This document shows positions 1 through 5,106 of a stretch of DNA of 5,745 nucleotides, piece by piece (position 1 is the stretch's first letter; every line of letters starts with the position of its first letter). Both the position numbers and the translations under genes were made by a program. This DNA comes from an uncultured Lachnospira sp. Lineage in GTDB: Bacteria > Bacillota > Clostridia > Lachnospirales > Lachnospiraceae. A model generated the notes under the pieces. The model saw only the letters and a program-made list of their open reading frames with translations, was not told where the DNA came from and did no database searches. The DNA lies in contig CAAHEK010000018.1 of the NCBI GenBank assembly GCA_900772425.1, positions 1 through 5,745 on the forward strand, read 5' to 3'.

Positions 1-421
1 CTATTGCATTTTGGATTACCTCAATTTTCGGAGCAAGAGAGCCTTTATACCATGAAGACAAATCAATCAGCATAGAGTCTCTTCCACTAATAAACTCTGA
101 TGATCCAGTCTGGATTTTCTCCATCAGCTGACCGTAGTATCGCTTTCCACTCACACTGTCAAGGCCTCTCAGCCCCGCAAGAATCATCTGCATATCTTTG
201 GATGTCAGAATTGTCCTATCTATACAATATCCGTCCATAATGCTAATACCGCCACCGGTCCCCTGTGCCGTCCTTATTGGAATACCTGCTTTGCAAAGAT
301 CTTCAATATCCCTGTTTATTGTCCTGCGGGATACCTCAAATTTTTCTGCCAGTTCAGGAGCCGTTGTCTTTTCTTCCTGCAGTAAGATCGACAATATCCC
401 AATAAGCCTATCTATCTTCAT
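1..421 (-). CDS. YafY/WYL-family helix-turn-helix transcriptional regulator (N-terminal part, runs off the left edge)
   Basis: The 140 visible residues begin MKIDRLIGILSILLQEE and form a DeoR/HTH_11-type winged helix. The recognition helix is around residues 31-42 (SRRTINRDIEDL). The wing at about 46-64 has the GIPI...GTGGGISIMDGY pattern typical of YafY-like regulators. Residues from about 110 onward (SSWYKGSLAPKIEVIQ) look like the start of the linker or WYL ligand-sensing domain, whose remainder lies outside the window. Such proteins are cytoplasmic DNA-binding regulators, often autoregulated and often next to the gene they control; no such target gene is visible here. The ATG at 419-421 is chosen because the family start motif follows at once and a GGAG (432-435) lies 10 bases upstream. 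The reading frame stays open to the left edge. Family assignment is confident; the effector and targets are unknown. Confidence 0.9.
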   Translation of the reverse strand, partial: MKIDRLIGILSILLQEEKTTAPELAEKFEVSRRTINRDIEDLCKAGIPIRTAQGTGGGISIMDGYCIDRTILTSKDMQMILAGLRGLDSVSGKRYYGQLMEKIQTGSSEFISGRDSMLIDLSSWYKGSLAPKIEVIQNAI

Positions 422-431
422 AGTTTCCACA

Positions 432-435
432 CTCC
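432..435 (-). promoter_or_regulatory. Ribosome binding site of the YafY-type regulator
   Basis: GGAG on the minus strand, 10 bases before the ATG at 419-421. It supports this start codon. The match is moderate. Confidence 0.5.
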
Positions 436-455
436 ATACATATCATATCTAACAC

Positions 456-479
456 AACACGACAACTATATGTCATGTT
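456..479. promoter_or_regulatory. Imperfect palindrome upstream of the YafY-type regulator; candidate operator
   Basis: The plus strand shows arms AACACGACA and TGTCATGTT separated by six bases (ACTATA); 8 of 9 arm positions are complementary. The site lies 35-58 bases before the regulator's start codon, where a promoter should be. On the minus strand a weak -35-like TTGTCG falls inside the right-hand part of the dyad. A dyad of this size is what a dimeric winged-helix regulator would bind, so autoregulation is the simplest reading. That function is inferred from position and symmetry only. Confidence 0.5.
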
Positions 480-600
480 TATTATATCCATGAAAAATTT
501 TTCTGTAAACAAAAAGCCTACAAACATAAAGTTTTATTCCCAATGTCTGAAGGCTCAATAGCATTAGTTAAATTTTCTCTTTCTTATAAGCCGGATCATC

Positions 601-649
601 CTACGATCCACTTGGAATCATCTGGAAATATCTCAGTGCCTCTACGATT
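601..649 (-). pseudogene. Orphan fragment of an rlmD 3' end (last ~15 codons)
   Basis: Read on the minus strand, 648 down to 601 encodes IVEALRYFQMIPSGS and then a TAG stop. This matches the end of the full-length rlmD product in this window (IVEALRYFRMI, then stop). The first 24 bases are identical to 989-1012. Just after them the two copies differ by a synonymous Phe codon and a Gln/Arg codon, then share the Met-Ile codons in the same frame, so this stretch once coded for protein. Upstream of it the frame soon meets the stop TAA (661-663) with no start codon, so it cannot be a gene. After the TAG the frame continues DDPAYKKEKI before the next stop. It is either a relic of the original rlmD terminus or a piece of a related paralogue. 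Confidence 0.75.
626..649. repeat. 24-bp perfect direct repeat, left copy
   Basis: Identical base for base to 989-1012, in the same orientation, 363 bases away. Four mismatched bases follow on the left side (622-625), then six more matching bases (616-621 against 979-984). The two copies bracket the 97-residue gene. The right copy lies inside the rlmD coding end; this copy lies in non-coding DNA. Confidence 0.95.
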
Positions 650-656
650 AAGATAC

Positions 657-950
657 TTAATTACATTGTTGTTTTGCTTCTTCTTTTAATTTCGATATAA
701 TTTCGCTATATGATATTCTAGATTCATCATATAAAGCATAAACCGCAACACCCTCAAATAGTCCGACATTATCTAATTTGCCGTTGTAGCCATGCTGTTC
801 CAACCATTCAACTACATCATCATACGCATCTGAGTATTGCATTTCATATGCATATGGATGATCAGATTCCAAAACAAATCCTTTATCTTCCATAATAATT
901 TTCACTTTTTCCATCTCTGTATCAAATTCTTTACTATTAAAATATTTCAT
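657..950 (-). CDS. Unrecognised small acidic protein (97 aa)
   Basis: I do not recognise this protein. It begins MKYFNSKEFDTEMEK and ends KLKEEAKQQCN. By count it has about 21 Asp/Glu against 10 Lys/Arg (net near -11). It is rich in Tyr, with a tyrosine-rich acidic middle (about residues 30-50, DHPYAYEMQYSDAYDDVVEW). There is no signal peptide or membrane segment, so it should be cytosolic. The heptad-like spacing at both ends suggests helices flanking a central sheet. An AAGGAG (957-962) six bases before the ATG is the strongest Shine-Dalgarno in the window apart from that of yhaM, which argues for a truly translated gene. It starts 25 bases after the rlmD stop and could be co-transcribed with it. 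It lies between two 24-base copies of the rlmD 3' end, so it is probably a later insertion into the operon. A small acidic cytosolic protein could be a binding or inhibitor protein, but the sequence does not show which. Confidence 0.8.
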   Translation of the reverse strand: MKYFNSKEFDTEMEKVKIIMEDKGFVLESDHPYAYEMQYSDAYDDVVEWLEQHGYNGKLDNVGLFEGVAVYALYDESRISYSEIISKLKEEAKQQCN

Positions 951-956
951 AAAATG

Positions 957-962
957 CTCCTT
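957..962 (-). promoter_or_regulatory. Strong ribosome binding site of the 97-aa gene
   Basis: AAGGAG on the minus strand, six bases before the ATG at 948-950. It lies just outside the rlmD stop codon, between the right repeat copy and the gene. Confidence 0.75.
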
Positions 963-975
963 CCATGTAACTGAA

Positions 976-2688
976 TTAAATCATTCTAAAATATCTCAGT
1001 GCCTCTACGATTGCATTCTCCTTCTCCTTTGGACACTTAGGCTGTCTGGCATCATCTGACTTAGGCTTGTTATAATTTTCTCGCTCTATAATCCCATACT
1101 TAGCCTTAACCTGTGCAATATACAGATTTGAAACTTTCATTCCATCATTATGCTCAGCCACGTATTCTTTGATTTCCTCATAGGTTGCCTTGCTCTCCGC
1201 AGCTGTCAAATCCATCTCATCCATATCTAGTTTCACATTCACATGATGCTTCGCTTCATGGAGTTTGGACAATAAGCATACCGTCTCCACATGCACCGTA
1301 TGCGCAAACTGATCTACCGGCTGGACAAGCTCCACCTTATAATTATTCTGCTCAAGAACCTTCAAATCCCTTGAAAGCGTTGCCGAGTCGCAGCTTACAT
1401 AGACAATTCTTTTTGGCGACATATCGACAATCGTTCTTAAAAGACTCTCTTCGCAGCCCTTTCTTGGCGGGTCAACAACAACGACATCAGGTGTAATGCT
1501 TTCCTTTGCCGCATTCCTGCCGGCCTCGTCAACATTTACATCTGCTGCCATATTCTTCATCTTTTCATAAAATGCAGGGACAACCTCTTCTGCCTTTCCG
1601 ACAAAAAACTCTGCATTATCTATTCCGTTAATACGTGCATTATTCCTTGCATCCTCAATAGCCTGTGGAACTATTTCAACGCCATAAACCTTCTTTGCTT
1701 TTCCCGCAAGGAATAAAGATATTGTTCCTATTCCGCAGTATAAATCCCATACAGTTTCTCCACCCTGCAGGTCAGCGAATTCCAGCGCCTTTTTATATAA
1801 TTTCTCTGTCTGCTGTGGATTAACCTGAAAAAATGATAACGGAGAAATCTGGTACTTGATGTCTCCTATATAATCCTCTATATAGCCTCTTCCCCATAGT
1901 GTTTCACATTCTTTTCCAAGAATAACATTAGTCTTTTCACTGTTAATATTAACCATTATTGAAGTCATTCCAGGAATTTTCTGTAGCTGTGAAACCAGCT
2001 CTTCTACTGCATTTTTACCAAATACTTTGCTGCCTTTAGTTGCTATAAGACACACCATTATCTGTCCTGTGTGGTATCCATTTCTTATCAGGATATGCCT
2101 TATTAAGCCTTTTCCTGTTGTCTCATCATAAGGTGCAATATTATTTTTCTCAATCCAATGTCCGATTTTTTCAAGAATCTGTTCATTATCCTTAGCACCT
2201 ATCACGCAGTTGGTGCATGGTATTATCGCATGCGTTCTTCCTGCATAAAATCCTATTACAACATTTCCGTTTTTATCTTTTCCGACCGGATACTGGGCTT
2301 TATTTCTGTAATTATATGGATTTTCCATTCCAATGACAGGACACATTTTATAGTCCTTTATTCCACCGATTCTTTCAACATTATCCTTGACAAGCTTCTC
2401 CTTAAATCTAAGCTGTGCCTCATAAGACATCTGCTGTATCTGACAGCCTCCACACTGTCTTGCGACATCACATTCAGGTGTAACTCTGTCCTCTGATGGT
2501 GTTATTATCTTATCAAGCCTTGCATAACCATAGTTTTTCTTGGCTTTAATAACCTTTGCACTTATAACATCACCTATAACTGCATCCTTTACAAATAAAG
2601 TATATCCGTCTACGCTTCCGATTCCCTCTCCACCGGTTCCTATATCTTTAATTGTAAGGGTTACATAATCGTCCTTCTTTGGTGTCAT
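976..2688 (-). CDS. rlmD: 23S rRNA (uracil-C5)-methyltransferase, RlmD/RlmCD (TrmA/RumA family)
   Basis: This enzyme uses S-adenosylmethionine to make 5-methyluridine in 23S rRNA. E. coli RlmD modifies U1939; Gram-positive members (RlmCD) can modify both U747 and U1939, so the exact target is open. Residues about 5-62 form a TRAM RNA-binding domain. C73, C79, C82 and C161 fit the 4Fe-4S cluster ligands. SFFQVNP (285-291) and DLYCGIGTISLFLA (315-328) are the cofactor-binding motifs. DPPRKG (406-411) precedes the SCD motif with nucleophile C433, and E468 in HVETV fits the catalytic base. All key residues are present. At 570 residues it is longer than the usual ~430-460. There is a short insertion near 372-400 and a ~95-residue tail after LLSKL (476), ending EALRYFRMI; I recall similar tails in clostridial homologues. 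The start lies 3 bases after the yhaM stop. The last codons overlap a 24-base repeat. Confidence 0.95.
   Translation of the reverse strand: MTPKKDDYVTLTIKDIGTGGEGIGSVDGYTLFVKDAVIGDVISAKVIKAKKNYGYARLDKIITPSEDRVTPECDVARQCGGCQIQQMSYEAQLRFKEKLVKDNVERIGGIKDYKMCPVIGMENPYNYRNKAQYPVGKDKNGNVVIGFYAGRTHAIIPCTNCVIGAKDNEQILEKIGHWIEKNNIAPYDETTGKGLIRHILIRNGYHTGQIMVCLIATKGSKVFGKNAVEELVSQLQKIPGMTSIMVNINSEKTNVILGKECETLWGRGYIEDYIGDIKYQISPLSFFQVNPQQTEKLYKKALEFADLQGGETVWDLYCGIGTISLFLAGKAKKVYGVEIVPQAIEDARNNARINGIDNAEFFVGKAEEVVPAFYEKMKNMAADVNVDEAGRNAAKESITPDVVVVDPPRKGCEESLLRTIVDMSPKRIVYVSCDSATLSRDLKVLEQNNYKVELVQPVDQFAHTVHVETVCLLSKLHEAKHHVNVKLDMDEMDLTAAESKATYEEIKEYVAEHNDGMKVSNLYIAQVKAKYGIIERENYNKPKSDDARQPKCPKEKENAIVEALRYFRMI
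989..1012. repeat. 24-bp perfect direct repeat, right copy (inside the rlmD 3' end)
   Basis: Identical to 626-649 in the same orientation. It encodes the last residues of the methyltransferase (IVEALRYF), stopping just before the final Arg-Met-Ile codons and the TAA at 976-978. Because this copy belongs to an intact gene, it is the functional one of the pair. Confidence 0.95.
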
Positions 2689-2691
2689 ATA

Positions 2692-3636
2692 TTAGATTTC
2701 TCCTGTCTTTCTTACGTTTGAATCAAGCCATCTGTTATAGCCTAACCAGTCATTGGTATCCTTTTTATCAAGGATTTCCCTCATAGTTTCCATCTTTGCA
2801 TCCATATTATCTGCAAGAGACAATGCAAGCGCCTCAACTATTGAAGGCTTCTTTGGTGAGCCAAATTCAAGTTCGCCGTGATGTGATAAAATGCAGTGTC
2901 CTATTTCACTTGCAAGTACAGATGGAAATCCGTCTATTGTCTTTATTTTATCCATAACCATTTCATAGCCCATAACAATATGACCTATAAAATTACCATC
3001 ATCTGTATAATCATTTTGTGGGAATTCTGATAATTCTCTTGTTTTTCCCGCATCATGCAGCATAGCACACGCTATAAGCAGATCTCTGTTAAGAAATGTG
3101 TAATTATCAGCCATATGGCTGCACATTCTTGTAACGCTTAGGCTGTGCTCTAAAAGTCCGCCTGCAAATCCATGATGTACTGTCTTTGCTGCCGATACAT
3201 TTTTAAATTTATTAATAAACTCTTCGTCTTCCTTAAAAAACTTTATAAGAAGCTGATGAATATATGTATTTTTAACTGATTCAACATATCCCATAAGCTC
3301 ATTATACATTTCATCAATTCCAAATCTTGAGCATGGAACATAATCTGAAACTGTGTATTCGTCAGTGTCTGCAATTCTTATTCTGTCTATCTTAAACTGA
3401 AGTGCTCCGTTATAGCTTATAACCTGGCCACTTACGGCAACATAATCATTAACATCAAAATCTCCTATTCCTCCTGATGTCAAATCCCATATTTTGGAAT
3501 CTATCTGTCCTGTACTATCCTGCAATATTACATTACAATATTCTCTTCCTGCCTTGGTAAGTGCTATTGTCTTTGATTTGCACAAATATACCTCTGAAAC
3601 TCTGTCGCCATCTTTTAAGCTATCTATAAAACGCAT
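2692..3636 (-). CDS. yhaM: YhaM-type 3'-5' exoribonuclease (OB fold plus HD domain)
   Basis: YhaM (Cbf1 in Staphylococcus) is a cytosolic metal-dependent 3'-5' exoribonuclease that trims RNA ends. Residues about 12-90 form an OB-fold nucleic-acid-binding domain (IALTKAGREYCNVILQDSTG, then DYVAVSGQV). An HD domain follows: HHG at 154-156, LEH at 162-164, the HD pair H194/D195 in MLHDAGK, H219 in IGHIVMG, SHHGELEFGSPK at 251-262 and D276 in LADNMDAKM. These are the metal-binding residues of the family, so it should be active. The frame is open to a TTG at 3660, but I choose the ATG at 3634-3636. A GGAGG lies exactly six bases before it, the protein then begins MRFIDSLKDGDRV as in the family, and the resulting 314 residues equal the length I recall for B. 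subtilis YhaM. It follows the HtrA-like gene by 24 bases and nearly touches rlmD. Confidence 0.95.
   Translation of the reverse strand: MRFIDSLKDGDRVSEVYLCKSKTIALTKAGREYCNVILQDSTGQIDSKIWDLTSGGIGDFDVNDYVAVSGQVISYNGALQFKIDRIRIADTDEYTVSDYVPCSRFGIDEMYNELMGYVESVKNTYIHQLLIKFFKEDEEFINKFKNVSAAKTVHHGFAGGLLEHSLSVTRMCSHMADNYTFLNRDLLIACAMLHDAGKTRELSEFPQNDYTDDGNFIGHIVMGYEMVMDKIKTIDGFPSVLASEIGHCILSHHGELEFGSPKKPSIVEALALSLADNMDAKMETMREILDKKDTNDWLGYNRWLDSNVRKTGEI
2700..2704 (-). promoter_or_regulatory. Ribosome binding site of rlmD, inside the yhaM 3' end
   Basis: AGGAG on the minus strand, 11 bases before the rlmD ATG, overlapping the last yhaM codons. With only 3 bases between stop and start, translational coupling of the two genes is likely. 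Confidence 0.55.
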
Positions 3637-3642
3637 TTTATT

Positions 3643-3647
3643 CCTCC
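3643..3647 (-). promoter_or_regulatory. Ribosome binding site that fixes the yhaM start
   Basis: GGAGG on the minus strand, six bases before the ATG at 3634-3636. It lies downstream of the alternative TTG at 3658-3660, which it therefore cannot serve. This decides for the shorter, 314-residue protein. Confidence 0.85.
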
Positions 3648-3660
3648 ATATAATAATCAA

Positions 3661-4914
3661 CTATTTCTTTTTTACTGTAACCATAAATGTAATATCTACA
3701 TAACCATCCTTGCCAAGCCTTTTAACTCCGATGGCTACATTCTGATTATCAGCGCACTGATATAGTTTCTCACTAAAAGACTGAATTGTCAAAACCATAT
3801 TTCCGCCAAACGATACAATTACATCTCCAGTCTGCAATCCTGCAACATAAGCCGGTGACTCTCTTTCAACCTCTGTTATATATATTCCTGTAGGAAGACC
3901 ATATTTAACAGAAAGTGCTTCCATTACATTCTGTCCCTTAATTCCGCAATATGTTACCTGCTCATCATTAAGCATAAGTTCAAGAAGTGGCTTAAGACTT
4001 GATATTCCAAGTACCTTTACCTCTCCCTTGTCATCTGTTTTGGTAATTCCGACCACATTTCCCTTTGAGTTAAATACAAATCCGTAATCACCCTCATGAT
4101 ATTTTATATTCGTTTCAAGTACATCATATTCATTGTCGGTTCCTGACTTAGCCGTGATATTAGTTATTGTTCCGTAATCGACAGAATTATTTATTCCATA
4201 AATTCTTCCCTGTACAATAATCATATCACCTTTTCTTAATCTGTATGAATTATCAAGCGTTACAGCTTTAAGATTATTCTGATTAGCCATTGACACATCC
4301 ATATTTCTTACACTTAAAATGCATATTCCGGTATCTTCATCCTTGCTTAATACCGTAGCTATGGCCTCACTCTCATCTGAAACTTTAACCATTATATTAT
4401 TGCTGTCCGCAGCCTTTATACTGGTAGCTATAAGATACTCTGTGTCCGTTCTTGCAACTATCATTCCCGACACAGAATTTTCCTTATTCTCCTCAAGATT
4501 GTTTTCCAAAATAAAATCGCTATTTCCATCAATATTGACGACAACTATCGACTTCTGGATGTCTGCTACCATATTACGCATATTATTAAGAGCTGTCTCG
4601 TAGTCAACTCTCAAATTATCATCACCGTCCATAACTGACGTTTCCTGCTCAAGATTGTACTCGTCCTTTTCTATTGTAAGCGGTGCTCTCTTTGCTTCAT
4701 CCTTTTTGATATATTTTCCAGCCAAAGGAAAAATAAATATATACACAAGCATTCCTGCAAGACAAACTAAAAGACCGCCGGCAACCACTTTTAATGCATT
4801 TATAAGCTTTTTATATTTTACTCTCGGACTTATTACAATTTTTTCTGTGTACAAAGAATATTTATTTTCTATATCCTTAATAATTTCTTCTCTTTTACCG
4901 GTTTTATTGTTCAT
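3661..4914 (-). CDS. Membrane-anchored HtrA-like protein with PDZ domain, catalytic triad lost
   Basis: The architecture is that of membrane-bound HtrA/DegP proteins. Numbering here counts the TTG at 4915-4917 as residue 1, so the chosen ATG is residue 2. A charged cytoplasmic N-terminus of about 40 residues precedes one membrane segment (about 42-66, VVAGGLLVCLAGMLVYIFIF). An acidic linker follows, then a trypsin-like fold (about 117-312), then a PDZ domain (about 322-415) with GIYITEVERESPAYVAGLQ and GDVIVSFGG. The protease fold lacks every catalytic residue: the His of the TNxHV motif aligns with I167, the Asp of the TDLA motif with G197 (DEDTGICIL), and the Ser of GNSGG with D277 (EGDYGFVFN). 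It should bind peptides or other proteins outside the membrane without cutting them, or act as a sensor. The ATG at 4912-4914 is preferred: its AAAGG is 11 bases away, the same spacing as for mutS2. The TTG remains possible. It is probably first in an operon with yhaM and rlmD. Confidence 0.85.
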   Translation of the reverse strand: MNNKTGKREEIIKDIENKYSLYTEKIVISPRVKYKKLINALKVVAGGLLVCLAGMLVYIFIFPLAGKYIKKDEAKRAPLTIEKDEYNLEQETSVMDGDDNLRVDYETALNNMRNMVADIQKSIVVVNIDGNSDFILENNLEENKENSVSGMIVARTDTEYLIATSIKAADSNNIMVKVSDESEAIATVLSKDEDTGICILSVRNMDVSMANQNNLKAVTLDNSYRLRKGDMIIVQGRIYGINNSVDYGTITNITAKSGTDNEYDVLETNIKYHEGDYGFVFNSKGNVVGITKTDDKGEVKVLGISSLKPLLELMLNDEQVTYCGIKGQNVMEALSVKYGLPTGIYITEVERESPAYVAGLQTGDVIVSFGGNMVLTIQSFSEKLYQCADNQNVAIGVKRLGKDGYVDITFMVTVKKK

Positions 4915-4936
4915 CAAAATGTTTACCTTTCACCAT

Positions 4937-4978
4937 TAGGGTAGTATCTACCCTGACAATATAGGTTAGTATATATCA
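4937..4978. repeat. Pair of related 16-bp direct repeats in the divergent promoter region
   Basis: TAGGGTAGTATCTACC (4937-4952) and TAGGTTAGTATATATC (4963-4978) agree at 13 of 16 positions and are 26 bases apart. The first unit contains most of the palindrome at 4938-4954; the second falls around the expected transcription start of the HtrA-like operon. Repeated half-sites at about 2.5 helical turns suggest a regulator binding twice. Confidence 0.5.
4938..4954. promoter_or_regulatory. Perfect palindrome in the leader of the HtrA-like gene
   Basis: AGGGTAG-TAT-CTACCCT has seven-base arms with full complementarity and a three-base centre. It lies 24-40 bases before the ATG, just upstream of the ribosome binding site (AAAGG at 4926-4930) and downstream of the likely -10 box. 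It could be a repressor site acting as a roadblock, or a small RNA hairpin near the ribosome binding site. There is no T-run after it, so it is not a classical terminator. Confidence 0.6.
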
Positions 4979-4980
4979 GT

Positions 4981-5010
4981 ATTATGAACATTTTATGACA
5001 TACTTGTAAA
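4981..5010 (-). promoter_or_regulatory. Likely sigma-A promoter of the HtrA-like/yhaM/rlmD operon
   Basis: On the minus strand TTTACA (plus 5005-5010) and CATAAT (plus 4981-4986) are separated by 18 bases; each matches the consensus at 5 of 6 positions. Transcription would begin near 4974, giving a leader of about 60 bases that includes the palindrome. It is the best promoter-like pair upstream of the operon, found by eye. Confidence 0.5.
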
Positions 5011-5014
5011 TACT

Positions 5015-5020
5015 TATAAT
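5015..5020 (+). promoter_or_regulatory. Candidate -10 box for mutS2
   Basis: A perfect TATAAT on the plus strand, about 87 bases before the mutS2 ATG. The -35 side is poor: TTTATG at 17 bases (3 of 6), or ATGACA at only 14 bases. A second candidate, TTTACA (5043-5048) with TATATT (5069-5074), has too long a spacer of 20. The mutS2 promoter is therefore uncertain, but it must overlap or lie close to the divergent operon promoter. Confidence 0.3.
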
Positions 5021-5090
5021 TTATTTGGCATCCTGTTTGTTTTTTACAATAAAATGCGTTATCATAAATATATTGATATTATTTATTTTG

Positions 5091-5095
5091 AAAGG
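5091..5095 (+). promoter_or_regulatory. Ribosome binding site of mutS2
   Basis: AAAGG 11 bases before the ATG at 5107-5109. The same motif and spacing occur before the ATG of the divergent HtrA-like gene. Confidence 0.5.
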
Positions 5096-5106
5096 TTTTA
5101 TTTTTA

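Noticed and set aside
198..452. An 84-residue plus-strand open frame opposite the YafY-type regulator
   Set aside because: The minus strand here has a clear winged-helix family match, and the plus-strand frame crosses the regulator's start and promoter region.
492..503. GAAAAATTTTTC palindrome as a terminator for the minus-strand operon
   Set aside because: It is purely AT-rich with no GC stem or loop. I found no convincing intrinsic terminator between 422 and 656.
592..609. Short inverted repeat GGATC...GATCC near 593-609
   Set aside because: Five-base arms with a seven-base loop and no following T-run. This is too weak to call a terminator or operator.
1185..1496. A 103-residue open frame on the plus strand opposite rlmD
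   Set aside because: It lies wholly inside the well-supported rlmD gene on the other strand, opposite conserved catalytic motifs, and has no recognisable product. It is a shadow frame.
2158..2496. A 112-residue plus-strand open frame opposite the N-terminal part of rlmD
   Set aside because: It is antisense to the conserved iron-sulphur region, its composition looks like reverse-translated coding DNA, and it shows no family motif.
3637..3660. Extension of yhaM to the upstream TTG, giving 322 residues
   Set aside because: The GGAGG site lies downstream of that TTG and perfectly placed for the ATG at 3634-3636, and the extra residues (IIIWRNK) merely translate the ribosome binding site.
4319..4939. 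Two 94-residue plus-strand open frames opposite the HtrA-like gene
   Set aside because: Both are antisense to the membrane anchor and protease-like domain. Their hydrophobic look is a by-product of the opposite strand's codons.
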